Shown here: in pieces, positions 34,901 to 47,300 of the stretch | Layout of the letters: each line of letters begins with the position of its first letter | Position numbering within the stretch: the first letter of the stretch is position 1 | Program-made: the position numbers and the translations under genes | Assembly: GCA_030435675.1 (NCBI GenBank) | Contig: CM059621.1 | Span: 18,163,501 to 18,227,500, forward strand | Length of the DNA stretch: 64,000 nt | Direction of reading: 5' to 3' | DNA from: Steinernema hermaphroditum | Taxonomy: Eukaryota; Nematoda; Chromadorea; Rhabditida; Steinernematidae | Notes under the pieces: generated by a model | Databases searched by the model: none | What the model saw: the letters and a program-made list of their open reading frames with translations, nothing else | Told to the model about the DNA's origin: nothing

Positions 34901-37586
34901 TTGCTCATACCAAAAGCTCTGCATCTGACCCTCCTGCTCCAAAGTACCATAGCATTTTTATGATTGGATCTTGTAGAACTGCACGAGCCTGATCGAACGC
35001 GCCTACTCCCGTTGGTTTTACTGTGGACTATCTTAGTTTCCTGCAAAACTTTCAATTCGAGACAGCAGGGCCCTTGCTCATACCAAAAGCTCTGCATCTG
35101 ACCCTCCTGCTCCAAAGTACCATAGCATTTTTATGATTGGATCTTGTAGAACTGCACGAGCCTGATCGAACGCGCCTACTCCCGTTGGGTTTACTGTGGA
35201 CTATCTTAGTTTCCTGCAAAACTTTCAATTCGAGACAGCAGGGCCCTTGCTCATACCAAAAGCTCTGCATCTGACCCTCCTGCTCCAAAGTACCATAGCA
35301 TTTTTATGATTGGATCTTGTAGAACTGCACGAGCCTGATCGAACGCGCCTACTCCCGCTGGATTTACTGTGGACTATCTTAGTTTCCTGCAAAACTTTCA
35401 ATTCGAGACAGCAGGGCCCTTGCTCATACCAAAAGCTCTGCATCTGACCCTCCTGCTCCAAAGTACCATAGCATTTTTATGATTGGATCTTGTAGAACTG
35501 CACGAGCCTGATCGAACGCGCCTACTCCCGGTGGATTTACTGTGGACTATCTTAGTTTCCTGCAAAACTTTCAATTCGAGACAGCAGGGCCCTTGCTCAT
35601 ACCAAAAGCTCTGCATCTGACCCTCCTGCTCCAAAGTACCATAGCATTTTTATGATTGGATCTTGTAGAACTGCACGAGCCTGATCGAACGCGCCTACTC
35701 CCGTTGGATTTACTGTGGACTATCTTAGTTTCCTGCAAAACTTTCAATTCGAGACAGCAGGGCCCTTGCTCATACCAAAAGCTCTGCATCTGACCCTCCT
35801 GCTCCAAAGTACCATAGCATTTTTATGATTGGATCTTGTAGAACTGCACGAGCCTGATCGAACGCGCCTACTCCCGTTGGGATTTACTGTGGACTATCTT
35901 AGTTTCCTGCAAAACTTTCAATTCGAGACAGCAGGGCCCTTGCTCATACCAAAAGCTCTGCATCTGACCCTCCTGCTCCAAAGTACCATAGCATTTTTAT
36001 GATTGGATCTTGTAGAACTGCACGAGCCTGATCGAACGCGCCTACTCCCGCTGGATTTACTGTGGACTATCTTAGTTTCCTGCAAAACTTTCAATTCGAG
36101 ACAGCAGGGCCCTTGCTCATACCAAAAGCTCTGCATCTGACCCTCCTGCTCCAAAGTACCATAGCATTTTTATGATTGGATCTTGTAGAACTGCACGAGC
36201 CTGATCGAACGCGCCTACTCCCGCTGGATTTACTGTGGACTATCTTAGTTTCCTGCAAAACTTTCAATTCGAGACAGCAGGGCCCTTGCTCATACCAAAA
36301 GCTCTGCATCTGACCCTCCTGCTCCAAAGTACCATAGCATTTTTATGATTGGATCTTGTAGAACTGCACGAGCCTGATCGAACGCGCCTACTCCCGCTGG
36401 ATTTACTGTGGACTATCTTAGTTTCCTGCAAAACTTTCAATTCGAGACAGCAGGGCCCTCGCTCATACCAAAAGCTCTGCATCTGACCCTCCTGCTCCAA
36501 AGTACCATAGCATTTTTATGATTGGATCTTGTAGAACTGCACGAGCCTGATCGAACGCGCCTACTCCCGTTGGATTTACTGTGGACTATCTTAGTTTCCT
36601 GCAAAACTTTCAATTCGAGACAGCAGGGCCCTTGCTCATACCAAAAGCTCTGCATCTGACCCTCCTGCTCCAAAGTACCATAGCATTTTTATGATTGGAT
36701 CTTGTAGAACTGCACGAGCCTGATCGAACGCGCCTACTCCCGTTGGGTTTACTGTGGACTATCTTAGTTTCCTGCAAAACTTTCAATTCGAGACAGCAGG
36801 GCCCTTGCTCATACCAAAAGCTCTGCATCTGACCCTCCTGCTCCAAAGTACCATAGCATTTTTATGATTGGATCTTGTAGAACTGCACGAGCCTGATCGA
36901 ACGCGCCTACTCCCGCTGGATTTACTGTGGACTATCTTAGTTTCCTGCAAAACTTTCAATTCGAGACAGCAGGGCCCTTGCTCATACCAAAAGCTCTGCA
37001 TCTGACCCTCCTGCTCCAAAGTACCATAGCATTTTTATGATTGGATCTTGTAGAACTGCACGAGCCTGATCGAACGCGCCTACTCCCGCTGGATTTACTG
37101 TGGACTATCTTAGTTTCCTGCAAAACTTTCAATTCGAGACAGCAGGGCCCCCGCTCATACCAAAAGCTCTGCATCTGACCCTCCTGCTCCAAAGTACCAT
37201 AGCATTTTTATGATTGGATCTTGTAGAACTGCACGAGCCTGATCGAACGCGCCTACTCCCGCTGGATTTACTGTGGACTATCTTAGTTTCCTGCAAAACT
37301 TTCAATTCGAGACAGCAGGGCCCTTGCTCATACCAAAAGCTCTGCATCTGACCCTCCTGCTCCAAAGTACCATAGCATTTTTATGATTGGATCTTGTAGA
37401 ACTGCACGAGCCTGATCGAACGCGCCTACTCCCGCTGGATTTACTGTGGACTATCTTAGTTTCCTGCAAAACTTTCAATTCGAGACAGCAGGGCCCTTGC
37501 TCATACCAAAAGCTCTGCATCTGACCCTCCTGCTCCAAAGTACCATAGCATTTTTATGATTGGATGTTGTAGAACTGCACGAGCCT
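25993..37586 (+). repeat. Domain H: TACTCCC satellite, moderately homogeneous
   Basis: About 67 copies with C at position 16 as the rule. TATTCCC units persist only in patches near 26695-27730 and 28255-29465, partly with GATCAAACG. Position 22 alternates between T and C without a strict period. The tract is mainly CAGGGCCCTTG, with CAGGGGCC at 29703, 30570 and 30913, and CAGGGCCCCTG or CCCCCG from about 33170 onward. GGGATTAC forms first appear as neighbours at 31715 and 31890. Oddities are a disrupted CENP-B-like site at 32284-32292, CCCGCTTGG at 34144 (a 174-bp unit that combines both position-22 alleles), CCCGGTGG at 35528 and GGGCCCAAG at 34551. Confidence 0.8.
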
Positions 37587-40500
37587 GATCGAACGCGCCT
37601 ACTCCCGTTGGGATTACTGTGGACTATCTTAGTTTCCTGCAAAACTTTCAATTCGAGACAGCAGGGCCCCTGCTCATACCAAAAGCTCTGCATCTGACCC
37701 TCCTGCTCCAAAGTACCATAGCATTTTTATGATTGGATGTTGTAGAACTGCACGAGCCTGATCGAACGCGCCTACTCCCGTTGGGATTACTGTGGACTAT
37801 CTTAGTTTCCTGCAAAACTTTCAATTCGAGACAGCAGGGCCACCAAAAGCTCTGCATCTGACCCTCCTGCTCCAAAGTACCATAGCATTTTTATGATTGA
37901 ATCTTGTTCTACTGCACGAGCCTGATCGAACGCGCCTACTCCCGCTAGGATTTACTGTGGACTATCTTAGTTTCCTGCAAAACTTTCAATTCGAGACAGC
38001 AGGGCCCCCGCTCATACCAAAAGCTCTGCATCTGACCCTCCTGCTCCAAAGTACCATAGCATTTTTATGATTGGATGTTGTAGAACTGCACGAGCCTGAT
38101 TGAACGCGCCTACTCCCGTTGGGATTACTGTGGACTATCTTAGTTTCCTGCAAAACTTTCAATTCGAGACAGCAGGGCCCCCGCTCATACCAAAAGCTCT
38201 GCATCTGACCCTCCTGCTCCAAAGTACCATAGCATTTTTATGATTGGATGTTGTAGAACTGCACGAGCCTGATCGAACGCGCCTACTCCCCGCTGGTTTT
38301 ACTGTGGACTATCTTAGTTTCCTGCAAAACTTTCAATTCGAGACAGCAGGGCCCCCGCTCATACCAAAAGCTCTGCATCTGACCCTCCTGCTCCAAAGTA
38401 CCATAGCATTTTTATGATTGGATGTTGTAGAACTGCACGAGCCTGATCGAACGCGCCTACTCCCGCTGGATTTACTGTGGACTATCTTAGTTTCCTGCAA
38501 AACTTTCAACCCGAGACTGCAGGGCCCCCGCTCATACCAAAAGCTCTGCATCTGACCCTCCTGCTCCAAAGTACTACAGCATTTTTATGATTGGATCTTG
38601 TAGAACTGCACGAGCCTGATCGAACGCGCCTACTCCCGCTGGATTTACTGTGGACTATCTTAGTTTCCTGCAAAACTTTCACTTCGAGACAGCAGGGCCC
38701 CCGCTCATACCAAAAGCCCTGCATCTGACCCTCCTGCTCCAAAGTACCATAGCATTTTTATGATTGGATGTTGTAGAACTGCACGAGCCTGATCGAACGC
38801 GCCTAATCCCCGCTGGGATTACTGTGGACTATCTTAGTTTCCTGCAAAACTTTCAATTCGAGACAGCAGGGCCCCTGCTCATACCAAAAGCTCTGCATCT
38901 GACCCTCCTGCTCCAAAGTACCATAGCATTTTTATGATTGAATCTTGTTGTACTGCACGAGCCTGATCGAACGCGCCTACTCCCGCTAGGATTACTGTGG
39001 ACTATCTTAGTTTCCTGCAAAACTTTCAATTCGAGACAGCAGGGCCCCCGCTCATACCAAAAGCTCTGCATCTGACCCTCCTGCTCAAAAGTACCATAGC
39101 ATTTTTATGATTGGATCTTGTAGAACTGCACGAGCCTGATCGAACGCGCCTACTCCCCGCTGGATTTACTGGGGACTATCTTAGTTTCCTGCAAAATCCC
39201 TTTCAATTCGAGACAGCAGGGCCCCCGCTCATACCAAAAGCTCTGCATCTGACCCTCCTGCTCCAAAGTACCATAGCATTTTTGTGATTGGATGTTGTAG
39301 AAACTGCACGAGCCTGATCGAACGCGCCTACTCCCGCTGGGTTTACTGTGGACTATCTTTGTGTTCCTGCAAAACTTTCACTTCGAGACAGCAGGGCCCC
39401 CGCTCATACCAAAAGCTCTGCATCTGACCCTCCTGCTCCAAAGTACCATAGCATTTTTATGATTGGATGTTGTAGAACTGCACGAGCCTGATCGAACGCG
39501 CCTACCCCCGCTGGATTTACTGTGGACTATCTTAGTTTCCTGCAAAACTTTCAATTCGAGACAGCAGGGCCCCCGCTCATACCAAAAGCTCTGCATCTGA
39601 CCCTCCTGCTCCAAAGTACCATAGCATTTTTATGATTGGATGTTGTAGAACTGCACGAGCCTGATCGAACGCGCCTACTCCCGCTGGATTTACTGTGGAC
39701 TATCTTAGTTTCCTGCAAAACTTTCAACCCGGGAGACAGCAGAGCCCTTGCTCATACCAAAAGCTCTGCATCTGACCCTCCTGCTCCAAAGTACCATAGC
39801 ATTTTTACCATCGGATGTTGTAGAACTGCACGAGCCTGATCGAACGCGCCTACTCCCGCTGGATTTACTGTGGACTATCTTAGTTTCCTGCAAAACTTTC
39901 TACCCGAGACAGCAGGGCCCCCGCTCATACCAAAAGCTCTGCATCTGACCCTCCTGCTCCAAAGTACCATAGCATTTTTATGATTAGATGTTGTAGAACT
40001 GCACGAGCTCGATCAAACGCGCCTATTCCCGTTGGGATTACTGTGGACTATCTTAGTTTCCTGCAAAACTTTCAATTCGAGACAGCAGGCCTCTTGCTCA
40101 TACCAAAAGCTCTGCATCTGACCCTCCTGCTCCAAAGTACCATAGCATTTTTATGATTGGATCTTGTAGAACTGCACGAGCCTGATCGAACGCGCCTACT
40201 CCCGCTGGATTTACTGTGGACTATCTTAGTTTCCTGCAAAACTTTCAATTCGAGACAGCAGGGCCCCCGCTCATACCAAAAGCTCTGCATCTGACCCTCC
40301 TGCTCCAAAGTACCATAGCATTTTTATGATTGGATGTTGTAGAACTGCACGAGCCTGATCGAACGCGCCTACTCCCGCTGGATTTACTGTGGACTATCTT
40401 AGTTTCCTCGCAAAACTTTCAATTCGAGACAGTGTGGCCCTTGCTCATACCAAAAGCTCTGCATCTGACCCTCCTGCTCCAAAGTACCATAGCATTTTTA

Positions 40501-41398
40501 TGATTGGATGTTGTAGAACTGCACGAGCCTGATCAAACGCGCCTATTCCCGTTGGGATTTACTGTGGACTATCTTAGTTTCCTGCAAAACTTTCAATTCG
40601 AGACAGCAGTGCCCTTGCTCATACCAAAAGCTCTGCATCTGACCCTCCTGCTCCAAAGTACCATAGCATTTTTATGATTGGATGTTGTAGAACTGCACGA
40701 GCCTGATCGAACGCGCCTACTCCCGCTGGGATTTACTGTGGACTATCTTAGTTTCCTGCAAAACTTTCAATTCGAGACAGCAGGGCCCCCGCTCATACCA
40801 AAAGCTCTGCATCTGACCCTCCTGCTCCAAAGTACCATAGCATTTTTATGATTGGATGTTGTAGAACTGCACGAGCCTGATCGAACGCGCCTACTCCCGC
40901 TGGATTTACTGTGGACTATCTTAGTTTCCTGCAAAACTTTCAATTCGGGACAGCAGGGCCCCCGCTCATACCAAAAGCTCTGCATCTGACCCTCCTGCTC
41001 CAAAGTACCATAGCATTTTTATGATTAGATCTTGTAGAACTGCACGAGCCTGATCGAACGCGCCTACTCCCGCTGGATTTACTGTGGACTATCTTAGTTT
41101 CCTGCAAAACTTTCAATTCGAGATAGCAGGGCCCCTGCTCATACCAAAAGCTCTGCATCTGACCCTCCTGCTCCAAAGTACCATAGCATTTTTATGATTG
41201 GATGTTGTAGAACTGCACGAGCCTGATTGAACGCGCCTACTCCCGCTGGATTTACTGTGGACTATCTTAGTTTCCTGCAAAACTTTCAATTCGAGACAGC
41301 AGGGCCCCTTGCTCATACCAAAAGCTCTGCATCTGACCCTCCTGCTCCAAAGTACCATAGCATTTTTATGATTGGATCTTGTAGAACTGCACGAGCCT
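37587..41398 (+). repeat. Domain I: second diverged satellite block
   Basis: Twenty-two copies carry ATGTTG at 151-156 (a run of hits from 37564 to 41203), CCCCCGCTCAT tracts, CCCGCTGG and many indels: a 9-bp deletion in the tract at 37838-37843, CTCCCCGC at 38287 and 39153, CAAAATCCCTTTC at 39193, TAGAAACTG at 39298, TTTGTGTTCC at 39358, TTTTTACCATCGG at 39802, GAGCTCGATC at 40004 and CCTCGCAAAAC at 40407. The TTCG of the CENP-B-like site is altered in several units (ACCCGAGACTG at 38509, ACCCGGGAGAC at 39727, TACCCGAGAC at 39900). The block resembles domain C and probably represents older array sequence between two amplified regions. Confidence 0.85.
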
Positions 41399-44300
41399 GA
41401 TCGAACGCGCCTACTCCCGTTGGGATTTACTGTGGACTATCTTAGTTTCCTGCAAAACTTTCAATTCGAGACAGCAGGGCCCTTGCTCATACCAAAAGCT
41501 CTGCATCTGACCCTCCTGCTCCAAAGTACCATAGCATTTTTATGATTGGATCTTGTAGAACTGCACGAGCCTGATCGAACGCGCCTACTCCCGCTGGATT
41601 TACTGTGGACTATCTTAGTTTCCTGCAAAACTTTCAATTCGAGACAGCAGGGCCCCCGCTCATACCAAAAGCTCTGCATCTGACCCTCCTGCTCCAAAGT
41701 ACCATAGCATTTTTATGATTGGATCTTGTAGAACTGCACGAGCCTGATCGAACGCGCCTACTCCCGTTGGGATTACTGTGGACTATCTTAGTTTCCTGCA
41801 AAACTTTCAATTCGAGACAGCAGGGCCCTTGCTCATACCAAAAGCTCTGCATCTGACCCTCCTGCTCCAAAGTACCATAGCATTTTTATGATTGGATCTT
41901 GTAGAACTGCACGAGCCTGATCGAACGCGCCTACTCCCGCTGGATTTACTGTGGACTATCTTAGTTTCCTGCAAAACTTTCAATTCGAGACAGCAGGGCC
42001 CTTGCTCATACCAAAAGCTCTGCATCTGACCCTCCTGCTCCAAAGTACCATAGCATTTTTATGATTGGATCTTGTAGAACTGCACGAGCCTGATCGAACG
42101 CGCCTACTCCCGTTGGATTTACTGTGGACTATCTTAGTTTCCTGCAAAACTTTCAATTCGAGACAGCAGGGCCCTTGCTCATACCAAAAGCTCTGCATCT
42201 GACCCTCCTGCTCCAAAGTACCATAGCATTTTTATGATTGGATCTTGTAGAACTGCACGAGCCTGATCGAACGCGCCTACTCCCGCTGGATTTACTGTGG
42301 ACTATCTTAGTTTCCTGCAAAACTTTCAATTCGAGACAGCAGGGCCCTTGCTCATACCAAAAGCTCTGCATCTGACCCTCCTGCTCCAAAGTACCATAGC
42401 ATTTTTATGATTGGATCTTGTAGAACTGCACGAGCCTGATCGAACGCGCCTACTCCCGTTGGATTTACTGTGGACTATCTTAGTTTCCTGCAAAACTTTC
42501 AATTCGAGACAGCAGGGCCCTTGCTCATACCAAAAGCTCTGCATCTGACCCTCCTGCTCCAAAGTACCATAGCATTTTTATGATTGGATCTTGTAGAACT
42601 GCACGAGCCTGATCGAACGCGCCTACTCCCGTTGGATTTACTGTGGACTATCTTAGTTTCCTGCAAAACTTTCAATTCGAGACAGCAGGGCCTTGCTCAT
42701 ACCAAAAGCTCTGCATCTGACCCTCCTGCTCCAAAGTACCATAGCATTTTTATGATTGGATCTTGTAGAACTGCACGAGCCTGATCGAACGCGCCTACTC
42801 CCGTTGGATTTACTGTGGACTATCTTAGTTTCCTGCAAAACTTTCAATTCGAGACAGCAGGGCCCTTGCTCATACCAAAAGCTCTGCATCTGACCCTCCT
42901 GCTCCAAAGTACCATAGCATTTTTATGATTGGATCTTGTAGAACTGCACGAGCCTGATCGAACGCGCCTACTCCCGCTGGATTTACTGTGGACTATCTTA
43001 GTTTCCTGCAAAACTTTCAATTCGAGACAGCAGGGCCCTTGCTCATACCAAAAGCTCTGCATCTGACCCTCCTGCTCCAAAGTACCATAGCATTTTTATG
43101 ATTGGATCTTGTAGAACTGCACGAGCCTGATCGAACGCGCCTATTCCCGTTGGGATTACTGTGGACTATCTTAGTTTCCTGCAAAACTTTCAATTCGAGA
43201 CAGCAGGGCCCTTGCTCATACCAAAAGCTCTGCATCTGACCCTCCTGCTCCAAAGTACCATAGCATTTTTATGATTGGATCTTGTAGAACTGCACGAGCC
43301 TGATCGAACGCGCCTACTCCCGCTGGATTTACTGTGGACTATCTTAGTTTCCTGCAAAACTTTCAATTCGAGACAGCAGGGCCCCCGCTCATACCAAAAG
43401 CTCTGCATCTGACCCTCCTGCTCCAAAGTACCATAGCATTTTTATGATTGGATCTTGTAGAACTGCACGAGCCTGATCGAACGCGCCTACTCCCGTTGGG
43501 ATTACTGTGGACTATCTTAGTTTCCTGCAAAACTTTCAATTCGAGACAGCAGGGCCCTTGCTCATACCAAAAGCTCTGCATCTGACCCTCCTGCTCCAAA
43601 GTACCATAGCATTTTTATGATTGGATCTTGTAGAACTGCACGAGCCTGATCGAACGCGCCTACTCCCGCTGGATTTACTGTGGACTATCTTAGTTTCCTG
43701 CAAAACTTTCAATTCGAGACAGCAGGGCCCCCGCTCATACCAAAAGCTCTGCATCTGACCCTCCTGCTCCAAAGTACCATAGCATTTTTATGATTGGATC
43801 TTGTAGAACTGCACGAGCCTGATCGAACGCGCCTACTCCCGTTGGATTTACTGTGGACTATCTTAGTTTCCTGCAAAACTTTCAATTCGAGACAGCAGGG
43901 CCTTGCTCATACCAAAAGCTCTGCATCTGACCCTCCTGCTCCAAAGTACCATAGCATTTTTATGATTGGATCTTGTAGAACTGCACGAGCCTGATCGAAC
44001 GCGCCTACTCCCGTTGGGATTACTGTGGACTATCTTAGTTTCCTGCAAAACTTTCAATTCGAGACAGCAGGGCCCTTGCTCATACCAAAAGCTCTGCATC
44101 TGACCCTCCTGCTCCAAAGTACCATAGCATTTTTATGATTGGATCTTGTAGAACTGCACGAGCCTGATCGAACGCGCCTACTCCCGTTGGATTTACTGTG
44201 GACTATCTTAGTTTCCTGCAAAACTTTCAATTCGAGACAGTTGAGGGCCTTGCTCATACCAAAAGCTCTGCATCTGACCCTCCTGCTCCAAAGTACCATA

Positions 44301-47300
44301 GCATTTTTATGATTGGATCTTGTAGAACTGCACGAGCCTGATCGAACGCGCCTACTCCCGTTGGATTTACTGTGGACTATCTTAGTTTCCTGCAAAACTT
44401 TCAATTCGAGACAGCAGGGCCCTTGCTCATACCAAAAGCTCTGCATCTGACCCTCCTGCTCCAAAGTACCATAGCATTTTTATGATTGGATCTTGTAGAA
44501 CTGCACGAGCCTGATCGAACGCGCCTACTCCCGCTGGATTTACTGTGGACTATCTTAGTTTCCTGCAAAACTTTCAATTCGAGACAGCAGGGCCCCCGCT
44601 CATACCAAAAGCTCTGCATCTGACCCTCCTGCTCCAAAGTACCATAGCATTTTTATGATTGGATCTTGTAGAACTGCACGAGCCTGATCGAACGCGCCTA
44701 TTCCCGTTGGATTTACTGTGGACTATCTTAGTTTCCTGCAAAACTTTCAATTCGAGACAGCAGGGCCCTTGCTCATACCAAAAGCTCTGCATCTGACCCT
44801 CCTGCTCCAAAGTACCATAGCATTTTTATGATTGGATCTTGTAGAACTGCACGAGCCTGATCGAACGCGCCTACTCCCGTTGGATTTACTGTGGACTATC
44901 TTAGTTTCCTGCAAAACTTTCAATTCGAGACAGCAGGGCCCCCGCTCATACCAAAAGCTCTGCATCTGACCCTCCTGCTCCAAAGTACCATAGCATTTTT
45001 ATGATTGGATCTTGTAGAACTGCACGAGCCTGATCGAACGCGCCTACTCCCGTTGGATTTACTGTGGACTATCTTAGTTTCCTGCAAAACTTTCAATTCG
45101 AGACAGTTGAGGCCTTGTTCATACCAAAAGCTCTGCATCTGACCCTCCTGCTCCAAAGTACCATAGCATTTTTATGATTGGATCTTGTAGAACTGCACGA
45201 GCCTGATCGAACGCGCCTACTCCCGTTGGATTTACTGTGGACTATCTTAGTTTCCTGCAAAACTTTCAATTCGAGACAGCAGGGCCCCCGCTCATACCAA
45301 AAGCTCTGCATCTGACCCTCCTGCTCCAAAGTACCATAGCATTTTTATGATTGGATCTTGTAGAACTGCACGAGCCTGATCGAACGCGCCTACTCCCGCT
45401 GGATTTACTGTGGACTATCTTAGTTTCCTGCAAAACTTTCAATTCGAGACAGCAGGGCCCCCGCTCATACCAAAAGCTCTGCATCTGACCCTCCTGCTCC
45501 AAAGTACCATAGCATTTTTATGATTGGATCTTGTTCTACTGCACGAGCCTGATCGAACGCGCCTACTCCCGTTGGGATTTACTGTGGACTATCTTAGTTT
45601 CCTGCAAAACTTTCAATTCGAGACAGCAGGGCCCCCGCTCATACCAAAAGCTCTGCATCTGACCCTCCTGCTCCAAAGTACCATAGCATTTTTATGATTG
45701 GATCTTGTAGAACTGCACGAGCCTGATCGAACGCGCCTACTCCCGTTGGGATTACTGTGGACTATCTTAGTTTCCTGCAAAACTTTCAATTCGAGACAGC
45801 AGGGCCCCCGCTCATACCAAAAGCTCTGCATCTGACCCTCCTGCTCCAAAGTACCATAGCATTTTTATGATTGGATCTTGTAGAACTGCACGAGCCTGAT
45901 CGAACGCGCCTACTCCCGTTGGGATTACTGTGGACTATCTTAGTTTCCTGCAAAACTTTCAATTCGAGACAGCAGGGCCCTTGCTCATACCAAAAGCTCT
46001 GCATCTGACCCTCCTGCTCCAAAGTACCATAGCATTTTTATGATTGGATCTTGTAGAACTGCACGAGCCTGATCGAACGCGCCTACTCCCGTTGGGTTTA
46101 CTGTGGACTATCTTAGTTTCCTGCAAAACTTTCAATTCGAGACAGCAGGGCCCCCGCTCATACCAAAAGCTCTGCATCTGACCCTCCTGCTCCAAAGTAC
46201 CATAGCATTTTTATGATTGGATCTTGTAGAACTGCACGAGCCTGATCGAACGCGCCTACTCCCGCTGGATTTACTGTGGACTATCTTAGTTTCCTGCAAA
46301 ACTTTCAATTCGAGACAGCAGGGCCCCTGCTCATACCAAAAGCTCTGCATCTGACCCTCCTGCTCCAAAGTACCATAGCATTTTTATGATTGGATCTTGT
46401 AGAACTGCACGAGCCTGATCGAACGCGCCTACTCCCGCTGGTTTTACTGTGGACTATCTTAGTTTCCTGCAAAACTTTCAATTCGAGACAGCAGGGCCCT
46501 TGCTCATACCAAAAGCTCTGCATCTGACCCTCCTGCTCCAAAGTACCATAGCATTTTTATGATTGGATCTTGTAGAACTGCACGAGCCTGATCGAACGCG
46601 CCTACTCCCGTTGGGTTTACTGTGGACTATCTTAGTTTCCTGCAAAACTTTCAATTCGAGACAGCAGGGCCCTTGCTCATACCAAAAGCTCTGCATCTGA
46701 CCCTCCTGCTCCAAAGTACCATAGCATTTTTATGATTGGATCTTGTAGAACTGCACGAGCCTGATCGAACGCGCCTACTCCCGTTGGGTTTACTGTGGAC
46801 TATCTTAGTTTCCTGCAAAACTTTCAATTCGAGACAGCAGGGCCCCCGCTCATACCAAAAGCTCTGCATCTGACCCTCCTGCTCCAAAGTACCATAGCAT
46901 TTTTATGATTGGATCTTGTAGAACTGCACGAGCCTGATCGAACGCGCCTACTCCCGCTGGATTTACTGTGGACTATCTTAGTTTCCTGCAAAACTTTCAA
47001 TTCGAGACAGCAGGGCCCCCGCTCATACCAAAAGCTCTGCATCTGACCCTCCTGCTCCAAAGTACCATAGCATTTTTATGATTGGATCTTGTAGAACTGC
47101 ACGAGCCTGATCGAACGCGCCTACTCCCGCTGGGTTTACTGTGGACTATCTTAGTTTCCTGCAAAACTTTCAATTCGAGACAGCAGGGCCCCCGCTCATA
47201 CCAAAAGCTCTGCATCTGACCCTCCTGCTCCAAAGTACCATAGCATTTTTATGATTGGATCTTGTAGAACTGCACGAGCCTGATCGAACGCGCCTACTCC

